This document shows positions 54,071-62,070 of a stretch of 64,000 nucleotides of DNA, in pieces. Position 1 is the first letter of the stretch; the number at the start of each line of letters is the position of its first letter. The stretch comes from Aquamicrobium sp. LC103. GTDB lineage: Bacteria > Pseudomonadota > Alphaproteobacteria > Rhizobiales > Rhizobiaceae. The translations under genes were made by a program, and so were the position numbers. Location of the stretch: assembly GCF_001014615.2 (NCBI RefSeq), contig NZ_LBCQ02000012.1:124001-188000 (forward strand). Reading direction: 5' to 3'. The notes under the pieces are model-generated. The model did no database searches, was not told where the DNA came from, and worked only from the letters and a program-made list of their open reading frames with translations.

Positions 54071-55193
54071 ACGCAATTCTTGCCTCCACTCGGGCGAACT
54101 TGAGCAGCGGCCCTTCCATTTCGTCCTCCCCATCGAAGCCCACCAAAGCATCTTCCGGCGGCATATCCTTTCCGCCGTAGATCTCTACAGTCCTTGCCCT
54201 GACGGCGGCCAGTGTCGGGTCGTTCGCCAATGCTTCCAGGGCCAGGATTTCCGCGGCGGTGGCGCCGCCTACTCTCCAGGACTGTTCCAGGACCCCGATG
54301 CGCATGGTTCCATTCGGGTCAATGCCGCAGGCGACATCATAGTTGCGTCGCGACGCAATCATTTCCGGCAGATACCGGTCGGCGAGACCATCGAAATGCA
54401 TCGCGCAGGCGATCGCGTCGCGCAGCATCGGCGATTGCACATGCGCCAGCAGGTCGTCATATCCGCCGGGAACGACAAAAAGCTCGGTTCCGCCATAGGC
54501 CTGCTTGCCCTGATTGTTGGTCGTTCTGAACTGCGTGCCCCAATAGCTGGCGCTTTGCCGGGGCAGCCTTATCTGGCCGACGCCGTAGGTGGTCACCTCG
54601 CGCAGATTGGTTTCCACGACGAGCGGATCGTCGAGGCTTATGTCGGTATCGAGGGAATCGATAGCGGGCTCGATTTCCGCGGGCGAGGACACGACCGTCT
54701 GGCCGTGGCCGCCTCTGGCGTTGACCCGCTTCAGCCGTACCGGGCCGCTGCCGAGGAGCGTATGCGCCGCCGCCGAAGCGTCTTGTCTGCAAAAGGCGGT
54801 AAATCCCGGCAGCACCAGATTGATTGCCAGCGCCGGCAGCGCCTGCCGCCAGGAAGCCGGCGCGGTGGAAAATTTTGGTATGAGCGGATGCATGATCGCC
54901 TTGCCGGCCATGAAGGCTTCCGGCAGCCAGGCACCGAGCAGATCATGTTCGGATTTGATGTTCAGCCGCTTGGCGCTTTCGGCGCCGCTGAGCGTGTGTT
55001 GCGGTACGACATAGCAATTTCGACCGAGCTTGCGTGCTCCGCAATCGCCAGCGAACCGAAGCTCCAGCAGACCCGCAAGACGTTCGGCGACCGCTGCATG
55101 CGAGATCGCCTCATGACGGCTGTCCCCGGAGATACAGCCATGGGTATGGAGAATGGTCTTACCGGACCCGCGGGCATCGCCTTGACGGCCCAT
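54042..55193 (-). CDS. DUF3182 family protein
   Basis: This 383-residue protein matches DUF3182, an ATP-grasp-like family common in rhizobia. It has a nucleotide-site-like segment (GPVRLKRVNARGGHGQTVVS), an acidic metal-binding-like stretch (DDPLVVETNLREVTTYGVGQ) and RRNYDVACGIDPNG near the end. It may ligate or modify a small molecule; no substrate is known. It lies 56 bases after the 86-residue gene and overlaps the hydrolase start. The 5' end is uncertain within about 15 codons. Confidence 0.82.
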   Translation of the reverse strand: MGRQGDARGSGKTILHTHGCISGDSRHEAISHAAVAERLAGLLELRFAGDCGARKLGRNCYVVPQHTLSGAESAKRLNIKSEHDLLGAWLPEAFMAGKAIMHPLIPKFSTAPASWRQALPALAINLVLPGFTAFCRQDASAAAHTLLGSGPVRLKRVNARGGHGQTVVSSPAEIEPAIDSLDTDISLDDPLVVETNLREVTTYGVGQIRLPRQSASYWGTQFRTTNNQGKQAYGGTELFVVPGGYDDLLAHVQSPMLRDAIACAMHFDGLADRYLPEMIASRRNYDVACGIDPNGTMRIGVLEQSWRVGGATAAEILALEALANDPTLAAVRARTVEIYGGKDMPPEDALVGFDGEDEMEGPLLKFARVEARIACEEAEHSSQ

Positions 55194-55249
55194 TGCCGAT
55201 CACCCAACCTGGTTTGCGACGAATGGCCGGATCCGCGACGGATTTGCGC

Positions 55250-55510
55250 TCAGAAAAGCCACCAGGCTCCGCAGCCGGGGCGGGTTTTCGCCGCTATTAC
55301 CTCGCCTTTCCTGCCTTCCTCCTTCCGTTCTTCCTCCAGCGCCGCCGCCAGCATCCGCCGCGCCTTTTCCAGAACCTTCTTGCGATTGGGATTTCTTTGC
55401 CCATCCGCGGGTAGCGACAAGGTCACCTTGACCCGTTTCGATCCCGGATCGACTTCCACCCGCGGAGAGCGGGAACTGGAAGAGGGTGAATTCTGCTCAC
55501 TCGCCATCAT
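55250..55510 (-). CDS. Small hypothetical protein, 86 residues
   Basis: No named family is recognised. The start at 55510 (MMASEQNSPS) follows GGGAGAAC. A Ser-rich N-terminus is followed by a short beta-like stretch RVKVTLSLPADG, then a charged helix KKVLEKARRMLAAALEEERK. The helix resembles one in the 75-residue protein at 55640-55867. An EcfG-type promoter lies 66 bases upstream, and DUF3182 follows, so it heads that operon. Confidence 0.65.
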   Translation of the reverse strand: MMASEQNSPSSSSRSPRVEVDPGSKRVKVTLSLPADGQRNPNRKKVLEKARRMLAAALEEERKEEGRKGEVIAAKTRPGCGAWWLF

Positions 55511-55575
55511 TTTTATGTTCTCCCTTCTGGCTTCAGCCGCGAGTGTGTCTCGAATGGACGAAGCCTGAAAGAAAA

Positions 55576-55601
55576 AACTTTGCGTGAACGGCTTTTGTTC
55601 C
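55576..55601 (-). promoter_or_regulatory. EcfG-type promoter for the 86-residue gene and DUF3182 operon
   Basis: On the minus strand GGAAC, 17 bases, then AGTT. The -10 element is 66 bases before the start codon of the 86-residue gene. Confidence 0.5.
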
Positions 55602-55639
55602 GTCACTTTTAAATCGAATCAGAGATCCTGGCAGGATCG

Positions 55640-55867
55640 TCACCGAAAGTCGGTTCCGGGGCGGCTTTCCTCGCCGCTTTCCGCCATGACCGCCTCGATC
55701 AGGCGACGGGCCTTGGCGACGATTTCCTCGTGCGACGGCTCGCTTTCCGCAGGCTCGAACGTGCAGTCTACGGTCACGCTTTGCGCGTTCCCGCCGATGA
55801 ACTCCACCGTATAGTGCAACAGTGGCGAATCCGTATGGCGGATGATGCAGGTTTCGAAAGCGGACAT
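55640..55867 (-). CDS. Small hypothetical protein, 75 residues
   Basis: No named family is recognised. The chain opens with beta-like CIIRHTDSPLLHYTVEFIGG and SVTVDCTFEPAESEPS, then a helix EEIVAKARRLIEAVMAE. The helix and preceding strand resemble the 86-residue protein downstream, so the two may be related. The ATG at 55867 follows GAGGATGCC, and an EcfG-type promoter ends 34 bases upstream. Confidence 0.65.
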   Translation of the reverse strand: MSAFETCIIRHTDSPLLHYTVEFIGGNAQSVTVDCTFEPAESEPSHEEIVAKARRLIEAVMAESGEESRPGTDFR

Positions 55868-55900
55868 GGCATCCTCGACAATCCGTTGCCCCCGCCTGAC

Positions 55901-55926
55901 AACAACTCGGGCGATGCTCCGGTTCC
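55901..55926 (-). promoter_or_regulatory. EcfG-type promoter for the 75-residue gene
   Basis: On the minus strand GGAAC, 17 bases, then TGTT; an alternative AGTT lies three bases closer. It lies 33 bases upstream of the ATG and is divergent from the SelO promoter at 55956. Confidence 0.5.
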
Positions 55927-55955
55927 GGGCCCCGCCTCGACAATCGGAACAGGAT

Positions 55956-55980
55956 CGCCTTGAGCACGTTCGCCGAAGAT
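55956..55980 (+). promoter_or_regulatory. EcfG-type promoter for selO
   Basis: GGAAC (55956-55960), exactly 16 bases, then CGTT (55977-55980): a full match to the EcfG consensus. It lies about 97 bases before the SelO start. It is the best of the five sites in this region. Confidence 0.7.
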
Positions 55981-56077
55981 CATATCTGATTAAGGACGAC
56001 GTGCCGGGCATCGTTGAGATGTTCTCGCATGCGATCGTCGAAACGGTTCAACGGCTGGCCCGTTGAGGAGCGAAGAT

Positions 56078-57553
56078 TTGTCCGGCCCCGTCTTTTCGAA
56101 CAGCTACGCGGCTCTTCCAGAGCGTTTCTACGTCCGCACGTCGCCCACGCCGGTGCGGGAGCCTCGGCTGATCCATGTGAACGAAGATCTTGCCCGCGAG
56201 CTGGGGCTCGATCTGCAATGGATCTCCGGCAGGGAAGGCGCCGAGCTTTTCGCCGGCAACAAGGTTCCGGAGAGCGCGCAGCCGATCGCATTGGCCTATG
56301 CCGGGCACCAGTTCGGGCAATTCGTGCCGCAGCTCGGTGATGGCCGTGCCGTTCTGCTCGGAGAGCTTTTCGACAGCAGCGGCCGGCGACGCGACGTGCA
56401 ACTGAAGGGCTCCGGTCCCACATATTTCTCGCGCGGCGGCGACGGCCGGGCCGCGATCGGCCCGGTGCTGCGGGAGTATATCGTCAGCGAGGCGATGGCG
56501 GCGCTCGGGATCCCGACCACGCGGACCCTGGCCGCGGCGACGACCGGCGAGCCGGTCTACCGTGAGACGCGCCTTCCCGGCGCGGTGGTGACCCGTGTCG
56601 CGGCAAGCCACATCCGCATCGGCACTTTCCAGTTCTTCGCCGCGCGCGGCGACACCGAAGCGGTGAGAGCACTCGCCGATCATGCGATAGCACGCCACTA
56701 CCCGCATCTTTCCGACGACGGTCGGCCCTATCTCGGCCTGTTCTCCGCGGTGGTCTCGGCCCAAGCCGATCTGGTGGCGAAATGGATGCTGGTCGGCTTC
56801 ATTCATGGCGTCATGAACACCGACAATATGACGATTTCCGGCGAGACGATCGATTATGGACCATGCGCCTTCATGGATGTGTTCGACCCGGGCACGGTGT
56901 TCAGCTCGATCGACCATTTCGGCCGCTACGCCTATGCCAATCAGCCCTATATCGCGCAGTGGAACCTCGCGCGCCTGGCCGAGACGCTGCTGCCGCTGAT
57001 CGCGGACGACAAGAATGCGGCCATCGCCGATGCGGAAGCCGTGCTCGATCAATTTCCCACGCGCTTCGAGAATGCGTTTCGCACCGGTATGAGGAGAAAG
57101 CTCGGACTGGAGGCGGACCGGCAAGGCGACATCGCGCTGGCACGCAATCTTCTGGACGTGATGGCGCGCAACAAGGCGGATTTCACGCTGACTTTTCGCG
57201 CTCTCGGCAATGATCTGGAAGCAGCGGCAGGCGAGGGGATGACGCGGTCGCTCTTCGCCGTTCCCGAAGAATTCGACGCCTGGGCCAGGGAATGGCGTGC
57301 ACGCCTTGCAGGAGAACCGATGGAGCCGGCAGCGCGCAAGGCGGCGATGCAGGCCGTCAATCCGAAATACATCCCGCGCAACCATCGTGTGGAAGCCGTC
57401 GTCGAGGCGGCAGCGGAGCATTCCGATTTCGCGCCCTTCGAAGAGCTTCTTTCCGTGGTCACGAAACCGTTCGAGGAACAGCCCGGAATGGAGCGCTACG
57501 CCGAGGCGCCGGCACCGGATGAGCGGGTCCTGCAGACGTTCTGCGGCACCTGA
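56078..57553 (+). CDS. selO: SelO family protein adenylyltransferase
   Basis: This pseudokinase-like protein of about 491 residues is of the SelO/YdiU (UPF0061) family. It transfers AMP from ATP to proteins and is linked to redox stress. LKGSGPTYFSRGGDGRAAIG is the family glycine/Arg region, GFIHGVMNTDNMTISG the catalytic loop and DYGPCAFMD the metal Asp. The C-terminus FCGT carries the Cys that in some relatives is selenocysteine. The start is probably the TTG at 56078, spaced seven bases from GAGGAG; a TTG at 56063 is also in frame. A consensus EcfG promoter precedes it. Confidence 0.9.
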   Translation: MSGPVFSNSYAALPERFYVRTSPTPVREPRLIHVNEDLARELGLDLQWISGREGAELFAGNKVPESAQPIALAYAGHQFGQFVPQLGDGRAVLLGELFDSSGRRRDVQLKGSGPTYFSRGGDGRAAIGPVLREYIVSEAMAALGIPTTRTLAAATTGEPVYRETRLPGAVVTRVAASHIRIGTFQFFAARGDTEAVRALADHAIARHYPHLSDDGRPYLGLFSAVVSAQADLVAKWMLVGFIHGVMNTDNMTISGETIDYGPCAFMDVFDPGTVFSSIDHFGRYAYANQPYIAQWNLARLAETLLPLIADDKNAAIADAEAVLDQFPTRFENAFRTGMRRKLGLEADRQGDIALARNLLDVMARNKADFTLTFRALGNDLEAAAGEGMTRSLFAVPEEFDAWAREWRARLAGEPMEPAARKAAMQAVNPKYIPRNHRVEAVVEAAAEHSDFAPFEELLSVVTKPFEEQPGMERYAEAPAPDERVLQTFCGT

Positions 57554-57682
57554 ACCGACGCCCGGCGATAGGCTTTCACTCCATAAGCCGCCTGCGGCGG
57601 CTCGACCTCGCGGAAGTTGAAATGGACGTGAGGTGATCGTTTTGCTTGTACAAGAAGGCTCAGCATCTGGTATGATGGCCGC

Positions 57683-57886
57683 ATGAAGAAGAACCTTGCA
57701 ATCGCCGCAGACGATCTTCCCATGCCGGCCGAACTATCTCTTCTCCTGAAGCAGATAGAGGAAGAACCGGGACCGGCTCGACTTCTCGATCTTGCGATGA
57801 AATTGCAGGCGGCGCTGTTGAGCCGGCATGCGGCCGCGAAGGAGAGCGGCGGAGACAATCTCGGCTATTCCGACACGGCGAACTGA
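57683..57886 (+). CDS. Small protein with NepR-like motif
   Basis: This is a 67-residue acidic-to-amphipathic protein. LKQIEEEPGPARLLDLAMKL resembles the helical region of NepR anti-sigma factors (E-x-x-P-x-R-L-L-x-L pattern). NepR itself binds EcfG and PhyR; here no phyR or ecfG gene is adjacent, so it may be a paralogue or a chance match. The start at 57683 has only a weak ribosome site. It sits at the end of the stress-linked cluster. Confidence 0.5.
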   Translation: MKKNLAIAADDLPMPAELSLLLKQIEEEPGPARLLDLAMKLQAALLSRHAAAKESGGDNLGYSDTAN

Positions 57887-57900
57887 CCACGAAGCACTCG

Positions 57901-58146
57901 TCAATCTGCCAGGACTGCCGCCTCGCGCGCCGCTTCCACGAAGGAAAGCCGTGCGACATCGGCGCTTTTCGCGCCGGCAATGACTTCGAGGCAAGCGCGG
58001 TTCGCAGCCTTGAACTTGTCCGTTCCCTGTCTTGGCCAGTGATGTTGCAGGACGTCGTGCGCCTGCTTTGCGTTCATGACGTAATAGATATCGCCGATGA
58101 TGCCGATCGCGATCGGCACCGGCTTATCGAACCAACCCTGGTCCAT
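57901..58146 (-). CDS. DUF982 family protein
   Basis: This 81-residue protein matches DUF982, small proteins found widely in rhizobia: WFDKPVPIAIGIIGDIYYVM, then AHDVLQHHWPRQGTDKFKAA, and a Cys in NRACLEVI. The function is unknown. The start at 58146 (MDQGW) gives family length. It converges on the NepR-like ORF with 14 bases between the stops. Confidence 0.85.
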   Translation of the reverse strand: MDQGWFDKPVPIAIGIIGDIYYVMNAKQAHDVLQHHWPRQGTDKFKAANRACLEVIAGAKSADVARLSFVEAAREAAVLAD

Positions 58147-58310
58147 GGTCAGGCTCCCACCGAATTCGACGGATATCAACGCGTATTCCGAGGGGAGGTT
58201 GCATTGGGGGTCGCTATCTCGCCGCCTTGCAATTCCGTCCCTATCTTCCGGCGGCACCGTGCCCTATCAGGTTCCGATACACTGATGATCTCACATCGGA
58301 GAAGCGAGAG

Positions 58311-59591
58311 ATGAGTTTCGATCTGATCGTGAAGGGCGGTATCCTGCCCGACGGAAACATCGCGGATATCGGCATCAGGGGCAACAGGATCGCAGCGATC
58401 GAGCCGAAGCTCCCGGCAGAGGCCGGCGAGGTCGTCGATGCCACCGGCAATCTCGTCTCGCAACCTTTCGTCGACCCGCATTTCCACATGGACGCGACGC
58501 TTTCCTACGGCATTCCGCGCATCAATGCCTCCGGCACTCTCCTGGAAGGCATCGCGCTGTGGGGAGAGTTGAAGCCGATGCTCACCCATCAGGCGGCGAA
58601 GGAGAGGGCGCTCGCCTATTGCGACTGGGCTGTATCGATGGGCCTGCTTGCGATCCGCACCCATGTCGATACCTGCGACGACCGGCTGCTCGCGGTCGAA
58701 GCGTTGCTGGAGGTGAAGAAGGAGGTTGCGCCCTATATCGACCTGCAGCTCGTCGCCTTCCCGCAGGACGGCTTCTACCGCTCGCCGAACGCGCGCGAAA
58801 ACACCATACGGGCGCTCGACATGGGTGTGGAGGTCGTTGGTGGCATTCCGCATTTCGAGCGTACCATGACCGACGGTACCCGCTCCGTGACGGAACTGTG
58901 CGAGATCGCGTCGGCGCGCGGCCTGATGGTCGACATGCATTGCGACGAAACCGACGATCCGAACTCGCGCCATATCGAACAGCTCGCCTACGAGACACAG
59001 CGCCTCGGCCTGCAGGGCCGCGTCAACGCTTCGCACCTCACTTCCATGCATTCGATGGACAATTACTACGTCTCGAAGCTGTTGCCGCTGATCGCCGAGG
59101 CCGGCGTCTCGGCCTGTCCCAATCCGCTGATCAACATAGTCATTCAGGGCCGCCACGACACCTATCCCAAGCGGCGCGGCATGACGCGCGTGCCGGAGAT
59201 GCTGAAGGCCGGCATCAAGGTCGGCTTCGGACAGGATTGCGTGCTCGACCCATGGTACCCGCTCGGCACCGCCGACATGCTCGACGTCGCCTTCATGGGT
59301 CTGCATGTGGCGCAGATGACGAGTCCGGCCGACATGCGCCAGTGCTTCGACATGGTGACGAAAACCAATGCCGAGATCATGGGGCTAAACGACCACGGGC
59401 TCGAGGTCGGCAAGACCGCGAGCCTCGTCGTGCTCGACGCCGGCGATCCGGTCGAGGCGTTGCGCCTGCGCGCCGAGAGGCTCTGCGTCGTCGCCAAAGG
59501 CAAGGTCGTGGCCAGCCGCCAGAAGCAGGAGACCCGGCTGTCGCTTGCCGGTCGGCCGAACAGCGTCAACCGGCGCCACGGCGGCGCCTGA
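58311..59591 (+). CDS. codA: Cytosine deaminase-like amidohydrolase (CodA family)
   Basis: This 426-residue metal-dependent hydrolase aligns closely with E. coli CodA as I recall it. It has DPHFHMDATLS (His-x-His), LQLVAFPQDG, MHCDETDD, ASHLTSMHS, GRHDTYPKRRGMTRV and FGQDCVLDPWYPLGT. In the last block the catalytic Asp is kept, but the next residue, Asp314 in E. coli CodA, is Cys. That position shapes substrate choice, so another pyrimidine-like or creatinine-like ring may be used. The start at 58311 lies 8 bases after CGGAG. A mutarotase follows. Confidence 0.85.
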   Translation: MSFDLIVKGGILPDGNIADIGIRGNRIAAIEPKLPAEAGEVVDATGNLVSQPFVDPHFHMDATLSYGIPRINASGTLLEGIALWGELKPMLTHQAAKERALAYCDWAVSMGLLAIRTHVDTCDDRLLAVEALLEVKKEVAPYIDLQLVAFPQDGFYRSPNARENTIRALDMGVEVVGGIPHFERTMTDGTRSVTELCEIASARGLMVDMHCDETDDPNSRHIEQLAYETQRLGLQGRVNASHLTSMHSMDNYYVSKLLPLIAEAGVSACPNPLINIVIQGRHDTYPKRRGMTRVPEMLKAGIKVGFGQDCVLDPWYPLGTADMLDVAFMGLHVAQMTSPADMRQCFDMVTKTNAEIMGLNDHGLEVGKTASLVVLDAGDPVEALRLRAERLCVVAKGKVVASRQKQETRLSLAGRPNSVNRRHGGA

Positions 59592-59610
59592 CGAGCGGTG
59601 ATACCGCTCG
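59592..59610 (+). other. Hairpin directly after the deaminase gene
   Basis: CGAGCGGT and ACCGCTCG pair perfectly around GAT, starting right after the stop codon. There is no U-run, so it may end or stabilise the deaminase message before the mutarotase gene. Confidence 0.4.
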
Positions 59611-59680
59611 GGATTGAACTGCCGCGCGACGGCTTATATGCAGATGGCTTCGGGCAATCCCGTATCGGAGGAGGAACGGC

Positions 59681-60133
59681 ATGCTCCTGGGTCTTGATCC
59701 GCTTCTGAGCGCGGATGCGCTCTACGTGCTGCGCTCCATGGGCCATGGCGACGATCTCATCATCGCCGACGCGAATTTTCCGGCGGAGTCGGTCTCGCGC
59801 GATACCGTCTTTGGTCGCCCGCTGCGCTTCGATTGCGACACCACCCGCGCCGTGCGGGCGGTGCTTTCGGTGATGCCGGTCGATACGTTCGTGACCGACG
59901 CGGTGGCGCGGATGGAAGTGGTCGGCGCCCCCGACGAGATCACGGAGGTGCAACGCGAGGTGATCGACCTTCTCGACGGCCGCGACGTGGCCATGGTCGG
60001 TATCGAACGTTTCGCCTTCTATGAACGGGCGAAAAAGGCCTACGCGGTTCTGCAGACGCAGGAACGGCGCTTCTATGGCTGCTTCGCCATCCGCAAGGGC
60101 GTCATCGGGCCGGAAATGGCACTTCCCGGTTAA
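59681..60133 (+). CDS. RbsD/FucU family sugar mutarotase
   Basis: This 150-residue protein is of the RbsD/FucU family, which interconverts sugar anomers. LRSMGHGDDLIIADANFP holds the catalytic His and the conserved AD-N-P motif, and RFYGCFAIRKGVI is the C-terminal family block. FucU-like enzymes act on fucose, RbsD on ribose. The nearby fuconolactonase-like gene and ribose-type transporter favour a fucose-type sugar. The ATG follows GAGGAGGAACGGC. Confidence 0.9.
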   Translation: MLLGLDPLLSADALYVLRSMGHGDDLIIADANFPAESVSRDTVFGRPLRFDCDTTRAVRAVLSVMPVDTFVTDAVARMEVVGAPDEITEVQREVIDLLDGRDVAMVGIERFAFYERAKKAYAVLQTQERRFYGCFAIRKGVIGPEMALPG

Positions 60134-60148
60134 ATGACCGGCTGCCGT

Positions 60149-60931
60149 TCAGTTGAGCGACAGCGTTTGCGTGACGTCCTCGAGCAAGGCTAGAACCTCC
60201 TCGACATCCGGCTGGGGATGGCCGTCGAGCCGTTGGATATACGGGCAGGTCAGGACGGCGATCGCATATCCGTCGGGCGTGAGGATGGGCGCGCTGATGT
60301 CTTCGACGCCCCTGATCTGACGGCTTTCGCCGATCCGGTGTCCGGCCTTGCGGCAGGTCTCGAACGTGTCGGCGAAGGCGGCGAGCTTGGCGGAACGGGC
60401 CGGATCGTTCCAGCGGGCCGCGGTTTCCCTGGTGATGTGGGGATCCTGAAAGGCGAGCAGCGTCAGGCCGGAACCGGTGTTCAGGAGATCGATCTCAGTT
60501 CCGACCCGAATGCCGAACTCCCAGTTGCCCGGACAGGTCGCCTGGGCGACCACGATCGCCTGCTCGCGGTCTGGCACCACGAGATGGCATGACTGCCGCG
60601 CCCCGCGGGCAAAGGCGTCCATGAGCGGCAGGGCGCGCGTGACCAGCCGGCGCACCGGCGGATGGCGATGGGCGAGCACGAAGAGCTTCATGGTCAACGC
60701 GTAGCGGTCACCCTCGGGCGAGCGGCTGACATAGTCGCGCGCGACCAGCCGTTCCAGCATGCGGTAGATCTCGCTGGGGCCGCGCCCCATCGCCTTGACG
60801 ATCTCGCCGCGTGTCAGGCCGCGCGGCTGCTCCGAAAGCAGCTCCAATATGTCGAGCCCCTTGTCGAGCGCCGGCGCGCGATAGCGCTCGTCCGCCTGTT
60901 CGGCCCTGGCCGGAGCGGCCGTCTTCTGCAT
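60149..60931 (-). CDS. IclR family transcriptional regulator
   Basis: This 260-residue regulator has an N-terminal winged helix (LDILELLSEQPRGLTRGEIV, GPSEIYRMLERLVARDYVSR) and a C-terminal IclR effector domain (GSGLTLLAFQDPH, SAPILTPDGYAIAVLTCPYI). The start at 60931 follows GGAGGTC. It is divergent from the fuconolactonase-like and ABC importer genes, 254 bases away, and probably controls them. Confidence 0.9.
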   Translation of the reverse strand: MQKTAAPARAEQADERYRAPALDKGLDILELLSEQPRGLTRGEIVKAMGRGPSEIYRMLERLVARDYVSRSPEGDRYALTMKLFVLAHRHPPVRRLVTRALPLMDAFARGARQSCHLVVPDREQAIVVAQATCPGNWEFGIRVGTEIDLLNTGSGLTLLAFQDPHITRETAARWNDPARSAKLAAFADTFETCRKAGHRIGESRQIRGVEDISAPILTPDGYAIAVLTCPYIQRLDGHPQPDVEEVLALLEDVTQTLSLN

Positions 60932-60980
60932 GGCATGACCTCCCTCACGGAACAACGAAGCCGCGACCGAAGTTGAATTT

Positions 60981-61010
60981 ACATATGAACGATTTGTTTG
61001 TATATAGAAC
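60981..61010. promoter_or_regulatory. Direct repeats in the IclR/hydrolase intergenic region
   Basis: ACATATGAAC (60981-60990) and TATATAGAAC (61001-61010) are spaced exactly 20 bases, two helical turns. PobR/PcaU-type IclR proteins use 10-base units in direct and inverted array, which makes an operator plausible. It lies 50 bases upstream of the IclR start. Confidence 0.35.
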
Positions 61011-61185
61011 ATGCTGCTGCAGATTGCTGGGAGGACAATCGGCTCATGCGACTGGACGAGAAGCATCGCTTCAAGCCGAAACACCTCGCCGCGTCATCCG
61101 ACGCGTCGCCGGGTGACGCTTCCTCCCATTCGACCGGATATTCCCGTTCCTGCCGAACCGCTGCGGCCGACGGCGCGGCAAGCTG

Positions 61186-62070
61186 ATGGAACGCAGCCGG
61201 ACCATCGATGCGCATTGCCATTATTGGAGCCTGGCGCGCGACGACTATGGCTGGCTGACGGCCGGCGATCCTGCGCTCGCTGCGATCCGTCGCGACTTTG
61301 GACCGGACGACCTTCCGCGCGAGGCGAAGGAGATGCGCGCCCGTGTGCTGGTGCAGGCTGCGCCCACGGTGGCGGAAACGCGCTATCTGCTGGAGATCGC
61401 CGGTCGCGAGAAGGATGTGGCCGGCGTCGTAGGCTGGGTCGACCTGGCTTCCCCAGAAAGCGTCGAAACGCTTGAGGGATTCGCGGCCGATCCGCTTTTC
61501 AAGGGCGTTCGGCCTATGCTGCAGGACCTGCCGGATGCGGACTGGATACTCACGCGCCCGCATACCGCCTCTCTCGGAGCGTTGACCCGCCTCGGCCTGC
61601 GTTTCGACGCGCTGGTGACGCCGGTCCAGCTCGACGGTCTCCGCCGCTTCGTCGAAGCCAATCCCGATCTTCCCGTCATCGTCGACCATGCCGCCAAGCC
61701 GCCTTTCGCGGTATCCCCCGACGACCCGCGGCATGCCGTCTGGCGCCGTTGCATGGCGCGGCTTTCCGAGGCTCCACAGGTCTTCTGCAAGCTTTCAGGC
61801 CTGCTGACGGAGCTGCCGGAAGAGCGTCGGGGTACGCCGAGGACCGCGGCGGAGGCGCTGCGGCCGACTTTCGAGAGCCTTCTCGGTTGGTTCGGACCCG
61901 AGCGGCTGGCCTGGGGTTCGGATTGGCCGGTGCTGACGCTCGCGGCGGACTACGATTTCTGGCTGGAGACGACCGATCTGCTGCTCGCGAGCCTCGACGA
62001 GGTCGGTCGCGACGCGATCCTCGCCGGCGTTGCGGCGCGTTTCTACGGCATAGAGGAGAAGCGTCGATGA
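61186..62070 (+). CDS. Amidohydrolase family protein, fuconolactonase-like
   Basis: This 294-residue metal-dependent TIM-barrel hydrolase opens [19 protein letters not shown], as in L-fuconolactonase and other sugar lactonases. [18 protein letters not shown] and [19 protein letters not shown] carry the later His and Asp ligands. It would open a sugar lactone formed by a dehydrogenase. It is followed by a ribose-type ABC importer with an overlap of four bases. The lactone substrate is not fixed by sequence. Confidence 0.87.
   Translation: MERSRTIDAHCHYWSLARDDYGWLTAGDPALAAIRRDFGPDDLPREAKEMRARVLVQAAPTVAETRYLLEIAGREKDVAGVVGWVDLASPESVETLEGFAADPLFKGVRPMLQDLPDADWILTRPHTASLGALTRLGLRFDALVTPVQLDGLRRFVEANPDLPVIVDHAAKPPFAVSPDDPRHAVWRRCMARLSEAPQVFCKLSGLLTELPEERRGTPRTAAEALRPTFESLLGWFGPERLAWGSDWPVLTLAADYDFWLETTDLLLASLDEVGRDAILAGVAARFYGIEEKRR

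Noticed and set aside
57612-57641. Possible EcfG promoter before the NepR-like ORF (GGAAG ... CGTT)
   Set aside because: The -35 is imperfect and the spacing is 21 bases, outside the 16-17 base range of the other sites.
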